From Bacteroidaceae bacterium (GTDB lineage: Bacteria > Bacteroidota > Bacteroidia > Bacteroidales > Bacteroidaceae), in the NCBI GenBank assembly GCA_017548075.1, contig JAFYNL010000024.1, positions 1 through 64,000 on the forward strand: a stretch of 64,000 nucleotides of DNA. The letters run 5' to 3'. The notes beneath the pieces are model-generated. The model did no database searches and had not been told where the DNA came from. It worked only from the letters and a program-made list of their open reading frames with translations. Numbering within the stretch: position 1 is the first letter of the stretch; each line of letters opens with the position of its first letter. The translations under genes and the position numbers were made by a program. This document shows positions 1 to 8,667 of the stretch, piece by piece.

Positions 1-320
1 CGAAAGAGTAAAAGGTAGCTCACGCAAAGGAATGCAGCTGCAACAATCGGCTCTCCCAAAGGATGCATGAACGATAGACTTGCTGCCAAAACGAGCCAAA
101 CACACGACATCATTCGGGTTCGAATGCGGATAATGTGTTGCTGAGCGTTCGTTTCCATTACCACAAAAGTCGTCAGCAAGCAGAGAATCAGACCTAAAAG
201 GCAGCGAACAGAGAACATTTGCTGTGGTAGCCACCACATTGCAGCAGCCAAAATGATACATAACGGCAGCGTAAACTCGCTGCTAGCTACATTGTATTGG
301 ATTCTGTTCTTCAGAATCAT
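1..320 (-). CDS. Multi-pass membrane protein, 3' end beyond window
   Basis: A minus-strand frame is open from the ATG at 318-320 to the left window edge, giving 106 residues of an unfinished protein. It begins [16 protein letters not shown] and continues with several hydrophobic stretches rich in Leu, Ala and Val separated by short basic or polar loops, as expected of a polytopic inner-membrane protein. Its ATG overlaps the purD stop codon in the ATGA arrangement, so translation is probably coupled to purD. I do not recognise the family from this fragment; small uncharacterised membrane proteins behind purD are common in Bacteroidales. The function is unknown. Confidence 0.7.
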   Translation of the reverse strand, partial: MILKNRIQYNVASSEFTLPLCIILAAAMWWLPQQMFSVRCLLGLILCLLTTFVVMETNAQQHIIRIRTRMMSCVWLVLAASLSFMHPLGEPIVAAAFLCVSYLLLF

Positions 321-1585
321 AGGTCGGAACCAATGTCTCTGCGGAAATACTTACCTTGGAATTGTATCTTTTGAGCCTCAGTAAAACTCTTCTTCAAGGC
401 TTCCGCTTTGTCCTTTCCATAACTGCTCACGGCAATGACTCTGCCACCGTTAGTGACGATTTGACCTTCCTTGACGGCTGTTCCAGCATGGAAAACGATG
501 CTTCCTTCCACATCTTCGATGCCTGTGATGGGAAAGCCTTTCTCGTAAGAGCCTGGATATCCGCCACTTACCATCATGACACAAACGGCTGCTCGCTCAT
601 CGAAGACGACCTCTTTCTCTGCAAGAGTTCCTGTTGCAACGCCTTCGAAGAGGTCGACGAGGTCACTCTTGAGACGCAACATAACTGTTTCTGTTTCAGG
701 ATCACCCATTCGAACATTATACTCGATAACTTTCGGGTCGCCGTTCACATTGATGAGTCCGAAGAAGATAAAGCCTTTGTAGTCGATGCCTTCGGCTTTC
801 AAGCCTTCAACTGTGGGACGAATAATGCGGTCTTCCACCTTTTTCATCCACTCCTTGTCGGCAAATGGAACAGGACTTACACTACCCATTCCGCCTGTAT
901 TCAGGCCGGTATCGCCTTCGCCGATGCGTTTGTAGTCCTTTGCTTCGGGCAGAATCTTGTAGCTTTTTCCATCAGTCAGAACGAAGACGCTACACTCGAT
1001 TCCGCTCATAAACTCCTCGATAACGACGCGACTGCTTGCGCCTCCAAACATGCCGCCAAGCATCTCTTCGAGTTCTTTCTCTGCTTCTTCGAGAGTCGGC
1101 AAAATGAGAACTCCCTTGCCAGCACACAATCCGTCGGCTTTCAAAACATAAGGAGGTTGCAAAGTACGCAGGAAAGCCTTGCCCTCGTCGAGAGTCTCGC
1201 CAGTAAAGGTCTTGTAGGCTGCCGTAGGGATTTGATGTCTTTGCATGAAGCCTTTGGCAAAGTCCTTGCTGCCCTCAAGCACGGCGCCCTTCTTGCTTGG
1301 ACCAATGACGGGAATGCTTTTGAGCAGTTCATCGTTCTTGAAGAAGTCGTAGATACCGTTCACCAAGGGATCCTCAGGGCCAACCACAACCATATTAATG
1401 CCCTCGTTCAGGCAGAAATCTTTGATTCCTTCGAAATCGTTGACCTTCAAGTTGACGTTTTCGCCAACACTTCTTGTGCCAGCATTTCCAGGGGCGATAT
1501 ACAGTTTCTCACATTTCGGACTTTGGCTGATTTTCCAGGCAAGGGCGTGTTCACGACCGCCACTTCCTAACAAGAGTATCTTCAT
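317..1585 (-). CDS. purD: Phosphoribosylamine-glycine ligase (GARS)
   Basis: This 422-residue protein catalyses the second step of de novo purine synthesis: ATP-dependent joining of glycine to 5-phosphoribosylamine in the cytoplasm. The N-terminal GGREHA motif is at residues 9-14, [10 protein letters not shown] lies near residue 70, and an ATP-grasp core ends with the [10 protein letters not shown] signature near residue 290. Length matches the family (about 420-430). A Bacteroidetes minus-7 box (TATCTTTG on the minus strand) sits at 1612-1619, which supports the chosen start and a leader of about 20 bases. A membrane-protein gene overlaps its stop codon. Confidence 0.97.
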   Translation of the reverse strand: MKILLLGSGGREHALAWKISQSPKCEKLYIAPGNAGTRSVGENVNLKVNDFEGIKDFCLNEGINMVVVGPEDPLVNGIYDFFKNDELLKSIPVIGPSKKGAVLEGSKDFAKGFMQRHQIPTAAYKTFTGETLDEGKAFLRTLQPPYVLKADGLCAGKGVLILPTLEEAEKELEEMLGGMFGGASSRVVIEEFMSGIECSVFVLTDGKSYKILPEAKDYKRIGEGDTGLNTGGMGSVSPVPFADKEWMKKVEDRIIRPTVEGLKAEGIDYKGFIFFGLINVNGDPKVIEYNVRMGDPETETVMLRLKSDLVDLFEGVATGTLAEKEVVFDERAAVCVMMVSGGYPGSYEKGFPITGIEDVEGSIVFHAGTAVKEGQIVTNGGRVIAVSSYGKDKAEALKKSFTEAQKIQFQGKYFRRDIGSDL

Positions 1586-1611
1586 AATGTTTCTTTCTGT
1601 TATTTATGCCA

Positions 1612-1619
1612 CAAAGATA
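1612..1619 (-). promoter_or_regulatory. Promoter minus-7 box of purD
   Basis: The minus strand reads TATCTTTG, matching the Bacteroidetes consensus TAnnTTTG, 27 bases upstream of the purD ATG. Confidence 0.7.
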
Positions 1620-1672
1620 CGACTTTTTTCTGATATAATGTTAAAAGACACAGGCAGGATGCGAATTATTTG

Positions 1673-1680
1673 TATCTTTG
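1673..1680 (+). promoter_or_regulatory. Promoter minus-7 box of the sigma-factor operon
   Basis: TATCTTTG on the plus strand, about 73 bases upstream of the ATG at 1754. It is divergent from the purD box, about 55 bp away. Confidence 0.65.
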
Positions 1681-1753
1681 GTGAACGATTTGTGTTTTGA
1701 GGTGTTTATCTTAACGAGAGCAGCTCGAATAAAGAACATAAAAAACCAAAAAG

Positions 1754-2956
1754 ATGAAAAAGACAATAGTTATCGCGCTTGCACTAATATATAATGTATT
1801 CGTTCATGCGCAAAAAGCAGAACCTATAGAGTCCATTATCACCAATTGTCACGAGCCTGAATGGTATGGGCAGCAGGCTGATTTGTGGCAAAAGATTGTG
1901 GATGAGAATCCTAAAGACCAAGATGCTTGGTGGAATCTGTTCAGAGCATCATATTATAGTGAGCAGCTAAAAGGTGGATGGGACGAGAATAAAGACGAAT
2001 CGCGAACTGCCAACATCCTTCGCAAGATGCAGGACGCCATTCCTTATAGCTATGTGCTGAACCTTAGTAAATGTCGTTTCTGTTTAAGTACAGACAAAGC
2101 CGCAATAAGGGGCGACAATATCTATTGGGCAATAGAACAGATGCCGGAAGATGCTTCGGCTGAGGATGTTGACTATCTTGCTTGCCGTCTTTGGAGTATC
2201 GACCCAGAGAATCCGCTCGTAAAAGAACTCTTCACGAAGGCTTATCAAAAGCGATGGTTCCCTTCGCGAATTATGCAATACAATAGAAACATGCTTTTGA
2301 GCATGCAATCTGGAGCGCTTTATTTTGCGAATGGAGATGTTCTGCTGGCTCCCATGAAGATGATACAAGAGGCACTCGACGAGCGCCAAGATGTCACAAT
2401 CATCCCCATCTCTTATTTCCATTCTGATTCCTTTATGGATGCACTCTACAAGCGTCTGGGCATCAAACCTTTGGCGATAGATGTTCAAGACTATGGGAAA
2501 TGCGGAGAAGACTGGTATAAATACTATGAGGCAGACATCATCAAGTATCTCATAAAAGAGACTAAACGTCCGACTTACTTCTCGACTGATATCCTTAGTC
2601 AAACCATACTCGATAAAGACAGTATTTATAATGAGGGACTTCTGCTGAAGTACAGCCCCAAGCAATACAACAACTTTGATGTCGCGATGCATAATGTGAA
2701 GGAAGTCTACAGCCTTGAGTATCTGTCTCAGCCTGACCTCGTCTATGATTCATGGGTAACGAGTCAGCAACTCGACCTCAATAATGTGACGCTTCTCTCC
2801 AACCTAATCTCAAAGTTTAGGAAGAAGGGGGAAACGGCTCAAGCAGAGCGTCTGCACAAGATTCTTAGTAAATGTATTGAGAGATGCCCATTGCTTGAGC
2901 ATCCAGACGCAAAAGAAGCAATCGTAAAGAAGTTCAAAGAAGAAACGGCAAAATGA
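1754..2956 (+). CDS. Secreted protein with TPR-like N-terminus, unknown function
   Basis: The 400-residue product starts with a signal peptide (MKKTIVIALAL through HAQ, about residues 1-20) and is therefore exported. Residues about 35-75 have the aromatic and helical spacing of a tetratricopeptide-like repeat (WQKIVDENPKDQDAWWNLF). The rest is mixed alpha/beta with no motif I recognise; a second helical repeat-like stretch lies near the C-terminus (LISKFRKKGETAQAERLHK). The stop codon overlaps the start of the ECF sigma gene (ATGA at 2953-2956), so the two are translationally coupled. This suggests a role in sensing or envelope state linked to the sigma factor, but that is inference from position only. 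Confidence 0.85.
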   Translation: MKKTIVIALALIYNVFVHAQKAEPIESIITNCHEPEWYGQQADLWQKIVDENPKDQDAWWNLFRASYYSEQLKGGWDENKDESRTANILRKMQDAIPYSYVLNLSKCRFCLSTDKAAIRGDNIYWAIEQMPEDASAEDVDYLACRLWSIDPENPLVKELFTKAYQKRWFPSRIMQYNRNMLLSMQSGALYFANGDVLLAPMKMIQEALDERQDVTIIPISYFHSDSFMDALYKRLGIKPLAIDVQDYGKCGEDWYKYYEADIIKYLIKETKRPTYFSTDILSQTILDKDSIYNEGLLLKYSPKQYNNFDVAMHNVKEVYSLEYLSQPDLVYDSWVTSQQLDLNNVTLLSNLISKFRKKGETAQAERLHKILSKCIERCPLLEHPDAKEAIVKKFKEETAK

Positions 2957-3543
2957 CATTACCACTTTTGTTAAAACCCTTCAGTTCGCTCACAGACGAT
3001 GAGCTGATGCAAAGGGTGAGCATTAAGGACGATGATAGGGCTTTTGGTGAGCTCTATCGTCGCTATGCTCGCAGGCTTATGGTCTTCTTTTTCAGACAGT
3101 TGAATGGCGATGAGGCTTTGTCTGCTGACCTTACGCAGGATGCTTTTATGCGTGTTTGGGCGGCTCGCGACAAGTTTTCTGGAACCCACTTTCGCACTTG
3201 GATTTTCACGATTAGCTACAATCTTTTGAAGAATCACTATCGTCACGACGAACACCAAAAGCAATATGAATGGTTCTCCAAACAAACGAAAGAAGAGGTT
3301 GCGGACAATCATATCATCGAACAAATGGATAATGATACTTTTGATCAGGCTTTGAGAAAGGCTTTGGAAATGTTGCCTGCGGAAAGCCGACTGCTTTTCT
3401 CTTTCCGTTTTGAAGAAGAGTTGACCGTTCCTGAAATTGCCGAACTGATGGGACTTGCCGAGGGAACAGTCAAGTCGCGACTCTATACATTAACCCAAAC
3501 ACTTAAGCAAAAACTCTACCAACATGAATACATTCGAAGATAA
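2953..3543 (+). CDS. RNA polymerase sigma factor, ECF (sigma-70) family
   Basis: The 196-residue protein has the two-domain layout of an extracytoplasmic-function sigma factor. Region 2 spans about residues 25-92 (FGELYRRYARRL, then LTQDAFMRVWAARDKF for minus-10 recognition). Region 4 spans about 130-185, with a helix-turn-helix at VPEIAELMGLAEGTVKSRL. The start overlaps the preceding secreted-protein gene by 4 bases, and its own 3' end overlaps the next gene by 20 bases, so three proteins are made in a tightly coupled set. The target promoters cannot be told from the window. Confidence 0.95.
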   Translation: MTLPLLLKPFSSLTDDELMQRVSIKDDDRAFGELYRRYARRLMVFFFRQLNGDEALSADLTQDAFMRVWAARDKFSGTHFRTWIFTISYNLLKNHYRHDEHQKQYEWFSKQTKEEVADNHIIEQMDNDTFDQALRKALEMLPAESRLLFSFRFEEELTVPEIAELMGLAEGTVKSRLYTLTQTLKQKLYQHEYIRR

Positions 3544-3934
3544 ACTCCAAGCGTCTGCCCGTCGTCTTATGGCTCAAGACAACAAAAGTCTGCATGTTCC
3601 ACAGAATCCACTCAAGCAAAAGCGGACTTATTGGGGTTGGATAGCTACTCCTGCCGCTGCCGTCGTAGGCCTTATCTTTGGCTTGTCTGTCCCAACTTTT
3701 GTGGATAAAGAGCCTGAGATAAAGTATGTTCATGATACGGATACAATACAGATTGTTCGTCCTGTTCATGATACCTTGTACCTTACACAAGTCGTCGAGA
3801 AGGAGAAATACATTATTAAATATAAAGCAGACTCAGAGTTGACGAAACCTGTTTCTGCCGATGAAACGGAAGATCCTGCTTGTACTTCTGTGGAGTGTGA
3901 TGGTATCAATTACTCCATCTTAGCCTTGAATTAA
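3524..3934 (+). CDS. Single-pass membrane protein, putative anti-sigma factor
   Basis: The 136-residue protein has a basic cytoplasmic N-terminus (residues 1-36), one membrane segment at about 38-59 (WIATPAAAVVGLIFGLSVP) and a periplasmic remainder ending in a Cys-containing tail. Its gene overlaps the ECF sigma gene by 20 bases, the usual position and size of a membrane-anchored regulator of a sigma factor. No zinc-binding anti-sigma (HxxxCxxC) motif is visible, so the assignment rests on topology and neighbourhood. It is followed by a 22-bp-period repeat element, then by the convergent peptidase gene. Confidence 0.8.
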   Translation: MNTFEDKLQASARRLMAQDNKSLHVPQNPLKQKRTYWGWIATPAAAVVGLIFGLSVPTFVDKEPEIKYVHDTDTIQIVRPVHDTLYLTQVVEKEKYIIKYKADSELTKPVSADETEDPACTSVECDGINYSILALN

Positions 3935-3941
3935 AAACATA

Positions 3942-4019
3942 GCGTGTTAAGTTGGCAAACTTAACACGTTACGTTTGCCAACGACCCACGTTAACTTTGC
4001 CAACTTCACTGGAGAAGTT
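3942..4019. repeat. Intergenic 22-bp-period palindromic repeat, copy A
   Basis: This is one of nine related sites. It contains a perfect 11-bp stem with a 4-base loop: CGTGTTAAGTT (3943-3953) pairs with AACTTAACACG (3958-3968). Further units follow, including GTTAACTTTGCCAAC, and a small hairpin AACTTC/GAAGTT (4002-4019) that runs into the stop of the convergent peptidase gene. It lies between two convergent genes, so a terminator role is possible here. Confidence 0.8.
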
Positions 4020-6024
4020 ATTTCAGATAATCTTCGAAGTATTGTGTGATACGCTCGTGCAGGTGGACACTCTTATGGCCAGCCATATTGTGACCTTCGC
4101 CTGGATAGACGAAGAAATCTGGCTGCGTTCCTGCTTCTGCGCAAGCATTGAGGAACTGAAGGCTGTGTTGAGGAACGCATGTAGGGTCGTTCATGCCGAT
4201 GATAATCTGCAGTTTGCCTTTCAGATTCTTGGCCTTGTTGATGCAACTGGTTTGCTCATAGCCTTCAGGATTCTGCTGGGGCGTGTCCATATAACGTTCT
4301 CCGTACATCACTTCATACCATTTCCAGTCGATAACAGGACCGCCAGCCACACCCACTTTGAAGGCATCGGGATAGGTTGTCATGAGCGAAGTTGTCATGA
4401 ATCCGCCGTAGCTCCAGCCGTGCACGCCAAGCCTGTCGGCATCCACATAAGGGAGAGTCTTTAGGAACTCCACGCCACACATCTGATCTTTCATTTCTTC
4501 CTGACCAAGATGACGGAAGGTTGCCTGCTCGAAGTCCCTGCCTCTGTCCTCACTTCCTCTGTTGTCGAGGATGAAGAGGATGTAGCCTTTCTGTGCCATA
4601 TACGTTTCCCAAGAGCGTGAACCCCAATGCCAAGAGGCCTCCACACAATGTGCATGAGGCCCTCCATAAACGTAGATGACGGCTGGATACTTCTTGCTCG
4701 GATCGAAGTCCATCGGCTTTACCATTCGCCAATAAAGTGTTGTCTCGCCATCCGCAGCAAGGATTGTGCCCTGTTCAAAGATAGGTTGATACCAGCCTTC
4801 CCAAGGGTCTTTTGCCGTCCTAAGCAAGGTCTGCTTTCCTGTTTTCGTATCGGTTACGGCACAAGCACGAGGCAAAGTAGGCTCTTGCCAAGTGTCTATG
4901 AGGTAACGACCATCGGCAGAGAGTTGCGCAGAATGGCATCCTCGACCATTATCGAGCAGAGTTCTCTTCTTTGTCTTCAGGTTGAGGCTATAAATGTTGC
5001 GTTGCAAATCACCTGCTTCTTTAGTGATGATGATGGCACTCTTAGTGGCAGGACAGAAGCCAACGAGTTCCTTTACAACCCATTTCCCGCTAGTCAGTTG
5101 CCCCAGCTCCTTGCCTTCTATGTCCATGAGATACAGATGCTTGTATCCGTCCTTCCAGCTCCAGTAGATGAACTTGCTGCTATCCCAAGGCAAGAAAGTA
5201 ATGGGATGAAGCGGCTCGACATATTTGTCTGAACTTTCTTCGCGGAGAGTGCGCAACTTTTTGCCTGTTGCGGTATCGTATGCATCGAGAGTAGTGTGGT
5301 TCTGATCCCTGTTTAGTTCATAGAGATAAAGCGTCTTTCCATCCGGAGCCCAAGCAATGTTGGTGAAATATCGGTCGGTTGGATCGCCAAAGTCAAGATA
5401 AATAGTTTGTCCCGTTTGCAGAGAGAAGATGCCGACCGTCACTTTGTGCGAAGTCATTCCAGCCATCGGATATTTGTCAGGAGCGAGTGTCGCCTCTCTT
5501 TCAAATGTGTTAACTTGAGGATAATCGGCAACCATACTTTGATCCATACGATAGAACGCAAGCTGTTGTCCATCGGGGCTCCAGAAGGTTCCCTTGTAGA
5601 TGCCGAACTCATCTCTGTGTACACTTTGCCCGTAAACTATGTTACGCGAGCCGTCGCTCGACAATTGAAACTCTTTTCCGTCTGCCAAAGCAACCCAAAG
5701 ATTGCTGTCCTTTAGGAAAGCAACTGCGCCAGAAGCCTTGCAGAACTCCAGTTCTCCTTCGTGACGAGCACGCTTCTTTGCATCAAGATCAACGGTCTTT
5801 CCCTCGATTACCTTGCCTGTCTTGCAGTCGATAACAGCCGCAGGTTTGGAAGACGCATCGATGAGTTGGCTATCGTCCCAGCGCAGTTGCCATCGTTCGG
5901 GAGAGAACTTTGAAGCATTCTTCCCGCCGAAGTTGAGCTCTTCGAGTGTGAAGAGCTTCTGAGCCATTAGGGAACCGGTTGTTGTGAGCATGAGAAGTGT
6001 GAGGAGCAGGTATTTAATCTTCAT
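4018..6024 (-). CDS. S9 family serine peptidase, dipeptidyl-peptidase IV-like
   Basis: The protein (668 residues from the ATG at 6024; an adjacent ATG at 6027 is equally possible) has a signal peptide MKIKYLLLTLLMLTTTGSLM and is probably periplasmic. Residues about 40-420 form the beta-propeller of the DPP-IV family. The C-terminal alpha/beta hydrolase domain has the nucleophile in GWSYGG (Ser538), Asp613 in GMNDPT and His645 in GEGHNMAG, a complete catalytic triad. The family removes X-Pro or similar dipeptides from peptides; exact specificity is not readable here. A longer frame exists up to 6045, but the Met-Met pair before the hydrophobic core fits better. The start overlaps the 3' end of the RNA methyltransferase gene by 11 bases, so it is the last gene of the cysE operon. 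Confidence 0.93.
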   Translation of the reverse strand: MKIKYLLLTLLMLTTTGSLMAQKLFTLEELNFGGKNASKFSPERWQLRWDDSQLIDASSKPAAVIDCKTGKVIEGKTVDLDAKKRARHEGELEFCKASGAVAFLKDSNLWVALADGKEFQLSSDGSRNIVYGQSVHRDEFGIYKGTFWSPDGQQLAFYRMDQSMVADYPQVNTFEREATLAPDKYPMAGMTSHKVTVGIFSLQTGQTIYLDFGDPTDRYFTNIAWAPDGKTLYLYELNRDQNHTTLDAYDTATGKKLRTLREESSDKYVEPLHPITFLPWDSSKFIYWSWKDGYKHLYLMDIEGKELGQLTSGKWVVKELVGFCPATKSAIIITKEAGDLQRNIYSLNLKTKKRTLLDNGRGCHSAQLSADGRYLIDTWQEPTLPRACAVTDTKTGKQTLLRTAKDPWEGWYQPIFEQGTILAADGETTLYWRMVKPMDFDPSKKYPAVIYVYGGPHAHCVEASWHWGSRSWETYMAQKGYILFILDNRGSEDRGRDFEQATFRHLGQEEMKDQMCGVEFLKTLPYVDADRLGVHGWSYGGFMTTSLMTTYPDAFKVGVAGGPVIDWKWYEVMYGERYMDTPQQNPEGYEQTSCINKAKNLKGKLQIIIGMNDPTCVPQHSLQFLNACAEAGTQPDFFVYPGEGHNMAGHKSVHLHERITQYFEDYLK

Positions 6025-7393
6025 CATCGTAGCGTTTCTTACCATATTTATTATTGCCTTTTTTCTTGTCGAAGGACTTGCGGAAGTCGCCTCGCTTGTT
6101 CTCTTTGCGATAGTCTTCGCGGTCTTTCTTCCGTGTGAAACGTTCGCGAGGATCGTCTTCGAGATGTTCCTTGAAGTCCCGATGTTGCTTGAATCTTTTG
6201 CGATCAGCCATCATTCGACGCTCCTGAGCAGTCTTTATGTCGCCTCCTCCAGCTCGCATCTCGTTGAACTTTCCGCTGAACATCTGGTATTTGCGAAGTT
6301 CGCATTCAAGGCTTCCATTATAAAGAGGTGTGCGGAGCGACGGCTTAAGTCCGATTTGATCGAAGCATTCTTCGCGATAGCTAAGCACCCAAGCATCGTT
6401 CCCGGTAAAGTCGTGTTTGAACTTGGAACCAATCATCTTATAGAGACCAAGCAGGTCTGGAGCCGAAATCCTCTCGCCATAAGGAGGGTTGGTAATGATG
6501 ATGGACTTTTCTTTAGGCTGTTTGAAGTCGGCAAAATCTTGTTGTTGGATGCTGATTTCCTTGCTCAAACCAGCAGCTTTGACATTGGTTGTGGCAATAC
6601 TGATAGCATTCCGATTGATGTCGTAGCCGTAGATGTGATGCTCGAAATCGTGTTCTTTCGAATCATCTTCATAGATGTTGTCGAAGAGTTCCTGATCGAA
6701 GTCGGGCCACTTCTCGAAGGCATATTCCTTGCGATACACGCCAGGAGCAATACCTCGGGCAATCAAAGCGGCCTCGATAGGAATGGTTCCGCTTCCACAC
6801 ATCGGGTCAATCAGGTCGCATTCGCCTTTCCATCCTGTCAGCATGATAATGCCGGCTGCGAGGACTTCATTCAGAGGAGCTTCTACTGTCTCTTGTCGAT
6901 AGCCTCGACGATGCAGGCTTTCTCCGCTGGAATCGAGTGAAAGCGTACAATCGTACTCTGCAATATGGATGTGAAGTTGCAGGTCGGGATTGGTGACACG
7001 AATGTTCGGACGACCTCCTGTTCGCTCTCGCATCTGGTCGACAATTGCGTCTTTCACCTTGTAAGCCACAAACTTAGAGTGCCGGAACTCGTTCGAAAAG
7101 ACCACGCTATCTACGGCAAAAGTCGTTTCGTTGGTAAGGTAGTTGGTCCAATCGATTTCCTGAACTGCATCATAAACCTCGTCGGCTGAGGTTGCGCGAA
7201 AGTGTTTGATGGGCTTCAGGATGCGGATAGCTGTACGCAGTTGGAAGTTTGCGCGATACAACATCTCCTTGTCTCCAGTAAAGGACACCATTCTGCGTCC
7301 TATCTGTATGTTATTGGCTCCGAGGTCGATAAGCTCCGTTGCCAGCACAGTTTCCAAGCCTTGAAAGGTCTTGGCTATCATTTCAAATTCCAT
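6014..7393 (-). CDS. THUMP-domain RNA N2-guanine methyltransferase, RlmL/YpsC-like
   Basis: The 459-residue protein has an N-terminal ferredoxin-like/THUMP region (about residues 1-160) that binds RNA, then a Rossmann methyltransferase domain. SAM motif I is DPMCGSGTIPIEAA near residue 190, and the catalytic NPPYG motif near residue 305 is typical of N2-methylguanosine enzymes. The last about 70 residues are a Lys/Arg/Asp-rich tail (DREDYRKENKRGDFRK and KKGNNKYGKKRYDDED), probably disordered and RNA-binding. Homologues modify 23S rRNA (RlmL, m2G2445 in E. coli). It sits between cysE (26-base gap) and the peptidase. Confidence 0.93.
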   Translation of the reverse strand: MEFEMIAKTFQGLETVLATELIDLGANNIQIGRRMVSFTGDKEMLYRANFQLRTAIRILKPIKHFRATSADEVYDAVQEIDWTNYLTNETTFAVDSVVFSNEFRHSKFVAYKVKDAIVDQMRERTGGRPNIRVTNPDLQLHIHIAEYDCTLSLDSSGESLHRRGYRQETVEAPLNEVLAAGIIMLTGWKGECDLIDPMCGSGTIPIEAALIARGIAPGVYRKEYAFEKWPDFDQELFDNIYEDDSKEHDFEHHIYGYDINRNAISIATTNVKAAGLSKEISIQQQDFADFKQPKEKSIIITNPPYGERISAPDLLGLYKMIGSKFKHDFTGNDAWVLSYREECFDQIGLKPSLRTPLYNGSLECELRKYQMFSGKFNEMRAGGGDIKTAQERRMMADRKRFKQHRDFKEHLEDDPRERFTRKKDREDYRKENKRGDFRKSFDKKKGNNKYGKKRYDDED

Positions 7394-7419
7394 AGAAGAA
7401 GGTTTTTATATCCACAGAC

Positions 7420-8349
7420 CTACAGGCAGCCCCAGTCTTCAGGTCTTACTAATTGGCTTTTTCTCTTTTTTGCCTGAATGAGTTGTTCACCTGGCTGAGT
7501 ACTTTCCGTTACCCAAACGTTGCCACCAATAACGGTTCCTTTAGCCAAAGTGATGCGTCCGAGAACAGTTGCATTACTGTAAACGATAACATTATCCTCG
7601 AGAATTGGGTGACGAGGAATGCCTTTGACGGGATTTCCGTTGTTGTCGAGGGTGAAACTCTTCGCGCCAAGAGTGACGCCTTGATAGAGTTTGACATTAT
7701 TTCCGATGATACAAGTCGCTCCGATAACTACGCCAGTTCCGTGATCGATGGTAAAGTGATGACCTATCTGAGCTCCCGGATGAATGTCGATACCTGTTTC
7801 GCTGTGCGCCATTTCAGTAATGATGCGAGGAATCAGAGGCACTCCAAGCAAGAGAAGCTCATGGGCAATTCGATAGCCGCTAATGGCCTTGATGACCGGA
7901 TAGCAACTGATAATCTCACCATACGACTCGGCTGCGGGGTCGCCATTATAGGTCGCTTCGATGTCCGTAGCAAGGATGTCGCGAAGCCCAGGCAAGCGGC
8001 TAACGAACTCAGCCACAATGTCTTGCGCCTTTTCGGTCAGCTGGCAGCTCTGGACTTCCTCGTTACATTGGAAACAAAGGCCTGCGAGGACTTGTTGTGT
8101 GAGCAGATGACTGAGACGATCCAAACTGACTCCAATATGATAGGGGAGTGTTTTGCTACTTAATGTGGACTTCCCATAGAAACCGGGAAACAGGATAGCT
8201 CGGCAAAGATCGACTATTTCGGCAAGTGCAGGAGCCGAAGGAAGCGGGTCGCCATCATTGTGTTCGTGGAAAAGACCGTGTAGGGAATCCGGATCAGAAA
8301 GACGGCTGACGGTCTGTTTCAGCAACTCGTTGAGTTCGTTGGGACTCAT
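7420..8349 (-). CDS. cysE: Serine O-acetyltransferase
   Basis: The 309-residue enzyme transfers an acetyl group from acetyl-CoA to L-serine, the entry step of cysteine synthesis. An alpha-helical N-terminal half (about 1-165) is followed by a left-handed beta-helix of hexapeptide repeats (IGHHFTIDHGTGVVIGATC, then GVTLGAKSF) with the catalytic histidines in DIHPGA and DHGTG. It is somewhat longer than the E. coli enzyme (about 273), as is usual for the EpsC-type proteins of Bacteroidetes. It is first in an operon with the RNA methyltransferase and the S9 peptidase. A minus-7 box at 8382-8389 and a long dyad over the upstream promoter region (8395-8432) suggest regulated transcription. Confidence 0.95.
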   Translation of the reverse strand: MSPNELNELLKQTVSRLSDPDSLHGLFHEHNDGDPLPSAPALAEIVDLCRAILFPGFYGKSTLSSKTLPYHIGVSLDRLSHLLTQQVLAGLCFQCNEEVQSCQLTEKAQDIVAEFVSRLPGLRDILATDIEATYNGDPAAESYGEIISCYPVIKAISGYRIAHELLLLGVPLIPRIITEMAHSETGIDIHPGAQIGHHFTIDHGTGVVIGATCIIGNNVKLYQGVTLGAKSFTLDNNGNPVKGIPRHPILEDNVIVYSNATVLGRITLAKGTVIGGNVWVTESTQPGEQLIQAKKRKSQLVRPEDWGCL

Positions 8350-8381
8350 GGCTTTGTGTTGTTTATCAGTAAATACGGGTG

Positions 8382-8389
8382 CAAAGTTA
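8382..8389 (-). promoter_or_regulatory. Promoter minus-7 box of cysE operon
   Basis: The minus strand reads TAACTTTG (TAnnTTTG consensus), 33 bases upstream of the cysE ATG. Confidence 0.65.
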
Positions 8390-8394
8390 CAAAG

Positions 8395-8432
8395 AATAAT
8401 TTAGAATTCATAGCCATGAATTCATAATTATT
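8395..8432. promoter_or_regulatory. Dyad over the cysE promoter, candidate operator
   Basis: AATAATTTAGAATTCAT (8395-8411) and ATGAATTCATAATTATT (8416-8432) form 17-base inverted arms with two mismatches around a 4-base centre. The dyad starts just upstream of the minus-7 box, where a minus-33 element would lie. A repressor or activator site is inferred; the binding protein is not identified. Confidence 0.5.
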
Positions 8433-8465
8433 TTAATATGGTTGATAATGTTCTGCAGAGAGCTT

Positions 8466-8600
8466 TCCAAACATAACAGGTTAACTTCGCAAACGTAACA
8501 CGTTAACTTTGCCAACATAACACGTTAAGTTTGCAATCGTAACACGTTACGTTTGGATTTTAACTACGTTACGTTTGACAACATAACCTGCTATGTCTAA
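8466..8600. repeat. Intergenic 22-bp-period palindromic repeat, copy B (six units)
   Basis: The longest copy of the family. The TAAC core recurs at 8474, 8496, 8518, 8540, 8561 and 8584, i.e. every 21-23 bases. Units vary at a few positions (AACAGGTTAACTT, AACACGTTAACTT, AACACGTTAAGTT, AACACGTTACGTT). It lies between the secDF terminator and the cysE promoter, both on the minus strand. Confidence 0.88.
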
Positions 8601-8603
8601 ATC

Positions 8604-8641
8604 AAGAACCGCAACTCTGATTGAACAGGGCTGCGGCTCTT
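8604..8641 (-). terminator. Terminator of secDF
   Basis: On the minus strand AAGAGCCGCA pairs with TGCGGTTCTT (10 bp, one G-U pair), with an 18-base loop, followed by GATTTAG. The hairpin starts 27 bases after the secDF stop codon; the T-tract is weak. Confidence 0.6.
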
Positions 8642-8667
8642 AATTTATTTAATAGACCTCTGAAGGT

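Larger units (their letters stand above)
8350..8667. other. Intergenic region cysE-secDF
   Basis: This 318-base gap contains, from left to right, the cysE promoter box, the dyad at 8395-8432, repeat copy B at 8466-8600 and the secDF terminator hairpin at 8604-8641. I see no coding frame in it. Confidence 0.8.

Noticed and set aside
356..1570. A 404-codon frame opposite purD
   Set aside because: It mirrors the well-supported purD gene, has no promoter box or domain, and shows shadow-type composition.
8466..8600. Repeat copy B as a CRISPR array
   Set aside because: Units are contiguous and diverged at the same positions, with no unique spacers; no cas gene is in the window.
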